Shown here: positions 20,433 to 30,024 of the stretch, piece after piece
Numbering within the stretch: position 1 is the first letter of the stretch
Layout of the letters: the number at the start of each line of letters is the position of its first letter
Program-made: the position numbers and the translations under genes
Origin: Schoenoplectus triqueter
Taxonomy: Eukaryota > Streptophyta > Magnoliopsida > Poales > Cyperaceae
Direction of reading: 5' to 3'
Assembly (NCBI GenBank): GCA_964058805.1
Contig: CAXKVV010001998.1
Coordinates: 1-30,024 of the forward strand
DNA length: 30,024 bases
Notes under the pieces: generated by a model
Database searches by the model: none
What the model saw: only the letters and a program-made list of their open reading frames with translations
Told to the model about the DNA's origin: nothing

Positions 20433-20509
20433 AGTTAGTAAGTTGGGCCCTGGTTGTGCCCGCTTAGGCAAGGCCCGAGTTAGTAAGTTGGGCCCTGGTT
20501 GTGCCCGCT
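20433..20509 (+). repeat. Two-copy tandem repeat, 45-bp period
   Basis: A 32-base string beginning AGTTAGTAAGTTGGGCCCTG and ending TGCCCGCT occurs at 20433-20464 and at 20478-20509 without a mismatch. Confidence 0.9.
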
Positions 20510-21132
20510 CGGGATGAATCTGGTAAATTTACAAACTGGGTAATTATTATGGGTGTTTGACTCTCGTATCGTATACTTTATATTATATTATTATCTCCAC
20601 AGAATCTTCTATTTCGGGTTTCTTTACCATATCATATCATAACATGTAGGTTAAATGTGCATAATAACAATTATTATATTTATTCATCAATATTATATTG
20701 CATTTCAGACATCAGTATCGGTTTTTGGGTCCAGTCTAGGAAAGAAGATCAAATCTTAAGGCTGGATCTAAATCCGTACTGAGTAATTTATAAAATTACT
20801 CACGTTTCCACGGTGGTTGTGGGATCCAGGTATTTTCAGGTTCGGGATTTTTGGCTAGAGCGAGTGCTAGGGACAGTCCTGCGCGATGACAGGGATGCTT
20901 CGCTGCATTGGCATGTGAGCTGGGTAGTCAGTTAGGATCCATCGGGTTTTTGAGTCTTATTTCTTTCTTTTGGGTTTTTATTTGAGAGATTGCTGCCCAT
21001 TCCGATGGAGCTAGCCCCCGCCTATGTGGGCGTTGTATTCTCTTTGTTCATTCTGGACTGTATGGTCATGTATTCTTATTATTATTATTCTGTTTATTCT
21101 GTGATTGCCTTATTTTATTCATTTAGCCTTTC

Positions 21133-21156
21133 GTACGCACGTCTCGTCGTGCGTAC
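21133..21156. repeat. Perfect 9-bp hairpin near the unit's right end
   Basis: GTACGCACG (21133-21141) and CGTGCGTAC (21148-21156) form a perfect stem around TCTCGT, 52 bases before the terminal CA. Confidence 0.85.
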
Positions 21157-21511
21157 GTGGCGGGATTAAGCACCCCTAACCCGATTCATTTATTGCTGGG
21201 GTGTGACAATATGTGTTTTTTTGTATAATGTATTATATATATATGTGTGTGTGTGTTTTACATATTCATGTGTTATGCATATATAAATACAATTTATTAT
21301 TTTCTATATGTTATTTATTTTGTTTGTATAAATGTTGTGAATTTTTATATATATATATATATGGATTTTATTATTGCTAGCAACAGTGAGCTTGCAAAAT
21401 AAAATAATTATAAAAAAATTAAGATTCAACAATGATTTTTACAATATCCATTGAAGAATATAAAAAAGATTTAACAATGATTTTTAATTGACATTCTTTG
21501 TTAAAAGAGAA

Positions 21512-22175
21512 TTCAACAACGGTTCTATTTAAAAACCCGTTGTTGAAGAAACTTTTAACAATGATTTTTAATAAAAATCATTGTTGAATATTCATTTAAC
21601 AATGATTTTCTTAAGAGAAGGGATTCAATTATCACCATTTTGGTGCCACATCGGTGCCATTAAAATTAAATAATAAATAACTATTATTTAAATTCATAAA
21701 TAACAAAAATAATTGAAGGAATATTTTATAAATATCATCTTATATATGTATACAAAAAATATATCATTTCGATATTATTTATATAGGCATCAAGCGTTAA
21801 TAAAATCAACGGACCAAATTTTACAATTTAGACACGTTACTTGATGGCTATTCAAATAAAGTTATTTTTTTTATTTTTCATATACATACAATTGAGATGA
21901 TATAGAATACATCTAACGGTTCATATTTTTAAATTTATACATAAATAAATAAATAAATAGACATCATGGGCACTAAAAAAATGGTAATTGGATCCCTTCT
22001 CTTTTCTTAATAATCATTGTTAAAGTCATATTTAACAACGGTTTTTATTAGATACCGTTGTTAAAAGATGCTCCTCTTTTTCAAACCTAACTGCTTTAAC
22101 AATGGTTATTTAATATTTTTTCTAACTCCCCTTTAATAATAGTTAGGAACCATTGTTGAATTCCATTAAAACCCG
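21512..22175. repeat. Palindromic subterminal repeats of the CACTA-like element
   Basis: Successive palindromes are TTCAACAACGG/CCGTTGTTGAA (21512-21547), AACAATGATTTTTA/TAAAAATCATTGTT (21557-21585), AACAATGATT/AATCATTGTT (split: 21598-21607 and 22012-22021), TTTAACAACGGT/ACCGTTGTTAAA (22031-22065), and AACAATGGTT/AACCATTGTT (22098-22157). Dense repeats of this kind near the ends are typical of CACTA elements, where the accessory protein binds. The CACTA label is family knowledge; the palindromes are seen. Confidence 0.75.
21615..22001. mobile_element. Mutator-type MITE with 9-bp target duplication (387 bp)
   Basis: The ends are GAGAAGGGATTCAATTA and, as reverse complement of the right side, GAGAAGGGATCCAATTA, followed on both sides by CCATTTT and a GTGCC motif. 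TTTTCTTAA flanks the element at 21606-21614 and 22002-22010, a perfect 9-bp duplication as made by Mutator transposases. The interior is AT-rich and non-coding. It sits in the loop of a CACTA subterminal palindrome. Confidence 0.9.
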
Positions 22176-22204
22176 TTATTAATTCTAAAATATGTGCTAG
22201 TATG

Positions 22205-25200
22205 CATCCGTCACATCGTATAATTATGCAGACGACCTTGTATTTGTAATTTTATTTATTAAACTTTATAAATTTTATATGTCATATTTCTACTTAATTT
22301 TTGTAATATTATAACTTACCGTTAATTACTTGTTTTTTCATAATAACTTTTTTGAATGAACATAACTGTATAATTTGTAGATTATGACCACGTAAAACAG
22401 AGCATTTATGCTTATATATATTACATTTTTTTCCAATGAAAAATTTAAAATGTATAGAATAAATCACGTTAACAATTTAATTGAACGAAACGAACCTAAT
22501 TCGTTTAGAATCTAATGCTTGGATAACTACTGCAACCTGTATTCATCGCGGGGCTTCTTTAATTCTATATATATGAAATTTAACTAATTTATTTTTCGTT
22601 AAGTATGTGCTTAAAGCCTCAAACCCATTAAGATTTAATTCAAAATATATTAATTATTTTCAAATTATGGACCTAAACAATTGAATATGATATACTTGAT
22701 ATATTTAATTCCAAAATTATAATTTTTGAAATTTCTTTCAGTATAAAGTCAAGCATAAAAACAAGAATTCCTAACTAATTTTAATCCATTATTTTTTCAC
22801 TATTTTTTACCACTTTATTTTAACCATGTAAAATTAAAAACTTATAACCATTTTTCCATCTATATTTCAACCTAAACTGTGAACGTTTCAATTTTCTTTC
22901 ATTCTCAAAATATCAAACCAAATAGCTCGGTAAAATCTTTGTATCAAAATTTTATAAATTATAAAATTTTACCATTTTAGATTTATCTTTACTATTTTTA
23001 TGATTTTAAAAGATGGTCTTTTGAATGTAAATCGAAAATTTGTAAAAAATTTGAAAATAGTAAAATTTATTCTATAATATGTTGAGATAAAAAAAATTAT
23101 TGCGCCAATTGCACTGACTTTCTTAGTCCAAAAAGTTGGAATTTTGAATCATAAATATTTCGGCTGATATATAAATTGAAGCATGCTAGAAAACTCATAT
23201 ATGCATACAAGAGTTTGAATTGTTAGTATTCTGGCCAAGATAGTTAAAGCTCGCTGAGATTGGGTGAACTTAACTAAAAAGGATATTTTATCATCCAAAT
23301 TTTGTCTTATATTTTTCAATAAAAAAATTATATCAAAATCTTATAAGATATCAATTATTTTTTAAGTTTTGCATTTTTTTCAGATTTTTAATTAAAATGA
23401 GTCTAAAATAATAAATGCTCACAAATGGAAATATATCACTTTCAAATAGTATTAAGGTAAATTTAATAAATTTTAATGGACTATCAAATAAAATTTTATA
23501 AAATTTTAAACACTATCAATATATGAGTACAAGAATATAGTATAAAAATATTTTATTTTCAAGTTAATTTTTAAGTTTAGACAACTGTAGCATTTTGAAT
23601 TTGGATTTTTTGTTTGTTTTGTATTGCAAATTGTATTTAAAAATAGTGAAAAGTCAAAAAAAGAAATGTTAAGCCTTTTCACATTGTGGTGTTGAATTAT
23701 TTTTCCAGATGAGGCTCTTATCAGGAACAAAAGACTAATAACTATATAACCCCAAATCGATCCTACCCTTATTCGGCTCAGAAAGATAAAGAAAGAGTAC
23801 TTTCCCTTTTTGATATTTAAAAATTTATTGTTAAAATTATTAAAATAGTCATTATCAAAAAATCCCTCTCTATATTATATTAATATACAGTGACGTCCAT
23901 ATCTAATTAGATTTTCCTCGTCTTCTTTTCATTGTCTTCGCAATCTCGACCTCATCATGAATGCACAAAAGAGACGTCAAACGTGCGGCATATATCTATT
24001 GTGCTAATTTATGGCTCACTTTATGCTAAGAGTACGCGAAAGATTTCCAAAGCAAGCTAACAGGGCATTTCCAATATCTTTGTCTTCGTATCCTATATAT
24101 GTAAAGAGTTGGGTTGCATATTTAATATGTATACCGTATATTGACTTCTATATTTTTATTTAAAAGTCTAAGTAATCAATTCAAACTGGTTGATATGGTC
24201 TATATGTAAATTTAATTATATATCAATTATATATTTTTTGATAGCTAGAAAACTCACTAATAATTAAATCAAATAATTTTCTAATTATCTAAAAAACTTG
24301 AAAATTAAAAAAAAATACATATAGCCTGATTTACAATTAAATTCAGATATAAAGAACATACAGTTCTAAAATATAAAGTTTGGTATAAATCATGATGTTA
24401 CAAAAGAATTGTGACTAAAGTGATGGCAAAATGGTGCTTCATACAGTTCTATAATTTTCCGGATTATTTGAAATCAAATCATTTTGTTTCCCAACTCCCC
24501 TTGATTGAAATCAAATCAAAATGATACACGTACCAGGTATACCACATTAATTATCAACGAAACAGAGGATCACAGGTGAAACAGTATGATATATTTCGCC
24601 AATATAGACTGCATCATCTCTACTCCTCCTTAATAAATACGTATATGTTCTGATTCTATAATGATTTTAATTTTTTGTTAAATTTTTAAAGCTAATATCA
24701 CTCATTGGATTGAGTTATTCATCAAATAATATTACTATCTCTATGACCATTTGTGTTGAAATTAGAATTTTCTCTCAATTTTATTTATTAGACAAAATGT
24801 TACATAATTTAGGAGTATAATTGCTCTATTTTTTTTCTTAGATGCCATCAATTATGAATTTTAACTTTCCTTAAACGCTGAATATTAATTTTCCTATCAA
24901 TTTATATTTATTTTACATTAATTATGTATTCATAATTGAAATTTACATTAATTACTAAATTATTTTTATTTTTATTTCCTTATTTTTCACATGAAGATAT
25001 GAATTTTTATATTTCTGAAAGATATCAACGTAACAACGCACGGACAAGATACTAGTAAAAAATAAGAGAGTTAATTAAGTCTTCTAATTTCTTACACATA
25101 TTAATTTTTTCATATTGATTGGTTTGAATCAATAATTCATATATAGTTTTTCTCTCTCCTCATTTATGATTCTTTATAGATTATAGTGTGTTAAACTATA

Positions 25201-25650
25201 TTATTTATAATAATAATTATCATTATATACATCTTTAATATTTAAAAATATATTTAAATTTTTCTTTAATGTGAAAACTTTATGAAATATATTTAAATTT
25301 TTTATCTTTCTTATTATTTATTTGAGAACTATATTATTGAGATGAATCCGGATTATAACTCTAATATATAATAACTATTAGTCGGTCACTAAAACATTGG
25401 CACTCAGGATCCGGTTAACTCGTTATTTTTTTCTTCTTTTTTTGAGGTAAGATCCGTTTTTTTTAGAAGTTTTCTTAGAATTAATTGTTTTCAACCAGTT
25501 TTGGTATATTGAATTATTGAAATCTATTAAGTTGTGAGTTATATCCAGAGTACGTGCGTGTCCAGGATCTACGTACGCATACCTCACTTCTTTTGCATTT
25601 TCTATGAGACCTAATCTAGATATTACACTCAGTCACTTTTTGTTTAGATA
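22205..25650. other. Long AT-rich intergenic stretch, no gene seen
   Basis: About 3.4 kb lie between the CACTA-like relic and the Helitron cluster. I find no open frame with a recognisable domain; the 74-codon minus-strand frame at 23506-23730 is unassigned. A palindrome AAAATTTTATAAATTATAAA (from about 22950) is a low-complexity fold. GACGTCAAACGTGCGGC near 23970 and TACGTGCGTGTCC near 25550 are small GC patches of unknown meaning. Confidence 0.5.
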
Positions 25651-26603
25651 CTAGCTATATACCCGCGCGTTGCAGCAGAACTTTTTATTTAAATATTAAA
25701 ATATTATAAGATAAAAAAATTCATATTTATCTAATACTAGCTATATACCCGCGCGTTGCAGCAGAATTTTTTATTTAAACATTAAAATATTATAAGATAA
25801 AAAAATTCACATTTATCTAATATTAAATTATAAATTCACCAAATTATAGAGAAAACATAGAATAAAGACTATATTTAATCTTGGATGAGATTTTTGCACA
25901 ATATGAGTTAATGATTCATAATTTTTATGGAAAGAAAAGTAAATTATTCTAACATATATTATCACCATTAATTCCTTACCAAATATTCACAAAATTGCTA
26001 AATAAAAAACAAAAATTATGGAAATAATAGTATATAAGGGAAAGAAATGGAGAGAAGGAGAGGATCAATGGACGCAATCACATACGTTCGATCAACCAAC
26101 AATAAATATTATCCGTCTAATTGAGGGATAAAATGGGTATAATAAAAATTTACAATGACAAAAAATGGACCCTCCAATTCTTAGATGCTTTATATAATAG
26201 TATAGATATAGATTAAATTATAAATTCACCAAATTATAGAGAAAACATATAATAAAGACTATATTTAATCTTGGATGAGATTTTTGCACAATATAAGTTA
26301 ATGATTCATGATTTTTATGGCAAGAAAAGTAAATTATTCTAACATATATTGTCACCATTAATTTCTTACCAAAATATGCACAAAGTTGCTAAATAAAAAA
26401 TAAAAATTATGGAAATAATAGTATATAAGAGAAAGAAATGGAGAGAAAGAGGGGATCAATGGACGCGATCACATACGTTCGATCAACCAACAATAAATAT
26501 TATCCGTCTAATTGAGGGATAAAATGGGTATAATAAAAATTTACCATGACAAAAAATGGACCTTCCAATTCTTACATGTTTTATATAATAGTATAGATAT
26601 AGA
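25651..26603 (-). mobile_element. Helitron copy 2 (outer), split by copy 3
   Basis: The outer element consists of 25651-25736 and 26213-26603, together 477 bp, the same length as copy 1. On the minus strand it starts TCTATATCTATACT after A, and ends GCGGGTATATAGCTAG before T. The A|TC...CTAG|T insertion context is the Helitron rule. Joining 25736 to 26213 restores CTAATATTAAATTATAAATT, exactly as in copies 1 and 3. It is non-coding. Confidence 0.92.
25737..26212 (-). mobile_element. Helitron copy 3 (inner, 476 bp), inserted in copy 2
   Basis: The element has the same ends (TCTATATC... and ...ATAGCTAG on the minus strand) and nearly the same sequence as the outer copy. It lies between A (25736) and T (26213), with no duplicated or lost base. 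The very high likeness of the three copies (by eye) suggests recent activity. It depends on a transposase from elsewhere. Confidence 0.92.
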
Positions 26604-27430
26604 TTACAATCAATCACTTTTTTTTTAGGAAAACAATCAGTCACTCACAAAAAAGGAAGCAAGAATATTTTTCATATCTGCCTTTTGGAATAAATCCAAA
26701 TGACTAGAGCTACAACTGTCTGAAAGTGATTTCCCACTAGTAAATGGATTATCAAGATGATAATTAGAACCAATCTGAGAGGATAAATATGGATTCAGAG
26801 CGAAGCCGCATAAAAGATAGGATGGGACAAATATTTAATATAAGATGAGATTTTTTTTTAAAAAAAGGCCCATAAGGGTTACACACCATTATAATTTTAC
26901 AAATAGTTTGGAGAAAGGTGTCCGTCGCCATGTAGTTCCGTCCCATAATGGCTTTCTATATTTTTGTCTTTTTTTGTAAAGAGTGATCATAATGTACATT
27001 CAAATTTTCGGTAAATTCATTTGCTATTTGAAAAACTATATATTTAATTCTAAAAAAATTATGAATGTGATTTCAAATTTTTAATATGATGTACATTTAA
27101 TTTATTGGTGTTGGCTTAAAATTTATTGATAATTTACGATAAATTCATTCAAAATTTGTCTTTAATACTGAAATTATTTGATGGCCGGAACAAACCTATC
27201 GAATTTAGTATACAACAACAATAAATTTTTTATTCTCAAATAAACTAAGGTAGATTAAAAATGAAATCCGATTCGAAAGCATAAAGATCAGAGAGTTCAA
27301 AATCCAATCGAATTTACTATATGTGCTATATACACACAAACAACTAAATTTATTTTTCCCTAATTAAATAGTATTAACCAATGAGTTGAATTATGATGCT
27401 ATGCACAACACATACTATCTCCATATTATG
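26604..27430. other. AT-rich intergenic DNA, no gene seen
   Basis: AATCAGTCACT-type phrases occur on both sides of the Helitron pair. The 60-codon minus-strand frame at 26764-26946 is unassigned. I see nothing else to name. Confidence 0.5.
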
Positions 27431-27726
27431 GATTGTTTCTTCATTCTCACAAATTAAATGGTTGATTCAAACCGCTCAAAAATATTTTTTATATAAAATT
27501 CTAGCTGGAGATCATTTTTTTATATTTTTAAATATTTTATTATTTTTTAGATAGTTAGAAAATCACTCTTTTTGAACGGCTTATAACAATAAAATTGAGT
27601 GATTTTATAACCATTCAGAAAAAGATAAAAATTCTAAAAAATAAAATTTGATCCCAACTAAATTTTTAATATTTAAATCATTTTTAATGATTCGGATCGA
27701 TCATTTAGAATTTGAGAATGAAAAAA
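27431..27726. repeat. Imperfect foldback repeat (possible MITE)
   Basis: The left side reads TTCATTCTCACAAATTAAATG and then GTTGATTCAAACCGCTCAAA. The reverse complement of the right side reads TTCATTCTCAAATTCTAAATG and then ATCGATCCGAATCATTAAAA. The pairing continues more weakly inward to AGCTGGAGATCA against AGTTGGGATCA. No target duplication is clear, so the family is open. Confidence 0.5.
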
Positions 27727-27739
27727 TAATGTATAACAC

Positions 27740-28604
27740 GAAAGCAATTCGTACTATAAATAACACCATAACCCAACTCTCTTCATCAATATATCAAATG
27801 GATGTATATACAAAGTAAATTTACAATAAACTGATCGGCAGAATTAATCTGTTTCACTGAAACAAGTTCAAGTTATGAAAATAATCAAGTAACGTTCAAC
27901 CTGAAGATCGCTAAAGCTAAATACAAAATAGTTGCTCCACCTATTTTGTCTATTTGAACATGAATACAACGCACAAAACAATACAAAAACAGTGCAATAT
28001 ATTTTTTTACAAATTTATGAAATTGAAGATTATTTATGCGAAAAATTACATATTCGAAATTTAAGCTGAATTTTTTGTCCATGAATAATTAAAAAATATA
28101 GAAAAAACTAGTTTCATCATTTTATTAAAAAGTAAAAAAAATATCGTAAGAATGATGCACGAACTCCAATTATAAAGTTGTAGCACGTGGCATGTTTATG
28201 CTACATCAGCCAATCTTACGTTCTTTGATTTTTTTATGGGGCAAAATACTACATAAAGCACTAGCTCTTTATTTATTTTCTAACGTAGAGCTTTCATTAA
28301 TCCGCAGGCATATATCTCTGCCTGTATTCATTATTAATTATATAAGTATTTTTATTCGGTCAAAATTGATTAAAAAATATTGATTAATTTTTATAGAGAA
28401 TATGATTTGTTAGATATATTAAACTTTTTTATGATATGATAAATTATAACGAAAATATTAAAATCTTTATTAAATTTATAACATATCTGCTACATTAAAA
28501 TTTATACAATTAATAATATCTTTTTTTTAAAACATCATTCTGTTGAAAAATTTATCAAATTTAAAATTTAATTATATATATTTTTAGATAATCTATTATT
28601 ATAA
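27740..28604. other. AT-rich intergenic DNA, no gene seen
   Basis: Open frames of 65 codons (minus, 27885-28082) and 63 codons (plus, 28192-28383) show no recognisable domain. I see no repeat structure before the LTR. Confidence 0.5.
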
Positions 28605-29126
28605 TGTTAGAATATTTAATATTTTAATATTTAATGTGTGGCCTACAACTAATAATTATGAGTCAAGTTCATTTACGAATAATTAATTAATTGGTGCGTC
28701 TGGAGGGTGCATCTAAAGAATACATCTAGGTACATCTATATTTTTGATGGAAAAATTCAGTTGTCCAAATTCGATGTACATGATCCCAGAGGTTGCCTCA
28801 GTGTTTATATATATTCAGTTATGTTTATTTGGTCTAAGAAGTTATCTTTTAATCTCCCTAATTCGTCAATTAAGAAAAGAATATAAAATTAGAGGCTGAG
28901 TGGAAAACGCCATAATTCGCCATCATTAGGACTGAGGAAAACTTCTGAAGATCAGTATTTTTGCATCGCTTAGATCAATATTCTTGCATCGCTTCCGCCT
29001 AAAGATGTCTACAATTCAAAATTGTAAGTTTTCTAATTATTATTTGTTATTTTATATGAATTACGTTATTTTATGGGTTATGATTTTTTAATAAAATATA
29101 TTATGAATAAAACTTATTTTCTATCA
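28605..29126 (+). mobile_element. 5' LTR of a Ty1/copia-type retrotransposon (522 bp)
   Basis: The LTR starts TGTTAGAATATT, a common start of plant copia LTRs, and ends CTATCA, which is nearly the reverse complement of TGTTAG. A primer-binding site follows three bases later. TATATATA at about 28807 could be the U3 TATA box. The internal region and the 3' LTR run out of the window, so the target duplication cannot be checked. Confidence 0.65.
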
Positions 29127-29128
29127 TT

Positions 29129-29142
29129 TGATATCAGAGCCA
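29129..29142 (+). other. Primer-binding site, initiator tRNA-Met type
   Basis: TGATATCAGAGCC matches the usual copia site TGGTATCAGAGCC with one change. It would pair with the 3' end of initiator tRNA-Met to prime minus-strand DNA synthesis. Its place just after the CA end supports the LTR call. Confidence 0.7.
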
Positions 29143-30024
29143 AATGTATTTTCATATAAGATACAATACTATAATTTCTGTATTCAATTACTAATGTAAA
29201 CTGTATATGCGTGCTTGTTGGAGTTTTTTTATCAAATTGCTTTTACTTCTTTGTGTACAAATTGAATTTGACTTTGTGTTTACTTTTTGTCATCCACATT
29301 TGCACATGAGCATATAGGTATTTTTTTTCCATACACTTTGATTGAATACAACATAGAAGCGTGATTTTTTGATGCAACCCCATCAAAACCCTTTATTGCA
29401 AAAAAATGAGTAGGACAAGATTTTTGCTATGGGGTTTGTATAGAATCTCATTTATTTTAAGGATATAATTATTTTCAACTAGTATATTTTTTATGTTATA
29501 ATTATAAATTCTATTCTATTTCTTGTGATTCAACTTTTGGTTAAATTTTTTACAAAAGTCCTTTTAGTTTTCTGGACGTAATTTTTTTGTGACTGTGTAT
29601 TTTCTAATAATGTATACACGATTTAAAAAAAATAAAATTTTTTATATATAATATTCGACCCAATGGAAGATTATTATATATATTTATTATTTTTCTATAA
29701 ATATATTTTTGATACTTGACTGTTATCAAATTTATAAACTTTAATTGTGACTGTCATTTTATCAAAAAGAAATATATTTTACATTATGTTTGTATTTATA
29801 TATGTTTATGTTTAATAAATTGATATTGTCAATTTTATCAACTTTAATTTGTCAGTATAATTTATTAAATTAATTATGTACTAAAGTTCAATTTATTTCT
29901 GCCTAACAGTGATATGAATTGAATTTTATTTATGGATCAATTATTATGATAATATATCAAACATTTATGTTTATTTATTATTGGATTATTCATAAATTAT
30001 CAAAACTTATAGGTTTAATTGCAA
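29143..30024 (+). other. Internal region of the copia-type element, no coding frame seen
   Basis: The sequence after the primer-binding site should begin the leader and gag, but it is AT-rich and stop-filled in all frames to the window end. The element is either decayed or a non-coding derivative. Confidence 0.4.

Larger units (their letters stand above)
15914..21208. mobile_element. 5.3-kb TG...CA unit with ATATG duplication, possible giant solo LTR
   Basis: The unit starts TGTTAAACC and ends GGTGTGACA, which form an inverted repeat with two mismatches in nine. ATATG flanks it on both sides (15909-15913 and 21209-21213). TG...CA ends with a 5-bp duplication are the signature of LTR retroelement integration. 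By eye there are no long direct repeats at the two ends and no gag-pol, so it would be a single very long LTR or a non-coding derivative. The GGGGTGTGACA end is common in large plant LTRs. ATATGTGT is frequent in AT-rich DNA, so the left end is the weak point. Composition shifts from AT-rich flank to mixed or GC-rich inside, supporting a foreign insert. Confidence 0.5.
11620..22204 (+). mobile_element. Decayed CACTA (En/Spm)-like element, interrupted by later insertions
   Basis: Coding segments in the order Transposase_24-like, DUF8039-like and Ulp1-like protease (about 12430-15660) are typical of one CACTA gene. Palindromic AACAACGG/AACAATGA subterminal repeats lie at 21512-22175. Near the right end the reverse complement reads CATACTAGCACATATTTTAG, which could be a mutated CACTACTAG... 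terminus. The transposase with the Transposase_21 domain is absent, and no left terminus was recognised, so the left limit is approximate. It appears interrupted by the 5.3-kb unit at 15914-21208 and by the MITE at 21615-22001. That all parts belong to one element is inference from order and family knowledge. Confidence 0.5.

Noticed and set aside
25651..26603. Tandem repeat or CRISPR-like array because the same sequence recurs two to three times
   Set aside because: The repeats are about 476 bases with Helitron ends and nested order; a plant nuclear context also excludes CRISPR.
1..30024. tRNA, rRNA or other structured RNA genes
   Set aside because: I found no cloverleaf A/B-box pair or rRNA-like stretch by eye; only the tRNA-complementary primer-binding site at 29129 was seen.

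Overview
This is plant nuclear DNA, very AT-rich (estimated by eye), most likely from a eudicot. The evidence is a spliced CYP78A cytochrome P450, the first exon of a plant-type MED10, and plant transposon families (hAT, Mutator, CACTA, Helitron, Ty1/copia). I cannot name the species.

Two host genes are supported. At the left edge on the minus strand is the N-terminal exon of Mediator subunit 10, whose upstream DNA (233-520) carries three TGGGCT motifs. At 5252-7424 on the plus strand is an apparently intact two-exon P450 of 536 residues, closest to the CYP78A6/A9 organ- and seed-size clade. It has a TATA box at 5138 and a GT-AG intron at 6245-6806. A block of about 1.2 kb of ATA/TAA-rich DNA with an internal duplication lies just upstream.

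Most of the rest is mobile-element DNA, much of it nested. Left part: a Helitron (880-1356), a long-TIR foldback element with a GC-rich core (about 1968-2382), and imperfect inverted repeats around the ATA block. Middle: two hAT-type MITEs of one family (8175-8564 and 9242-9679) and a third of another family (10824-11321), each with an 8-bp target duplication. From about 11.6 to 22.2 kb is a decayed CACTA-like element. It has Transposase_24-like, DUF8039-like and Ulp1-like coding segments broken by stops and a frameshift, two arrays of one roughly 105-bp repeat, and palindromic AACAACGG/AACAATGA subterminal repeats. It appears to be split by a 5.3-kb TG...CA unit (15914-21208) flanked by ATATG, possibly a giant solo LTR. 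A Mutator-type MITE with a 9-bp target duplication (21615-22001) sits in the loop of one subterminal palindrome.

Right part: a Helitron inserted into another copy of its own family (25651-26603, inner copy 25737-26212) with a cleanly readable empty site, a foldback repeat near 27.4-27.7 kb, and a Ty1/copia-type LTR (28605-29126) followed by a tRNA-Met-type primer-binding site. Long stretches between these show no gene.

I found no new enzymatic or defence system. The notable content is the layered transposon history, the GC-rich core held by a foldback element, and a cluster of strong hairpins inside the 5.3-kb unit.
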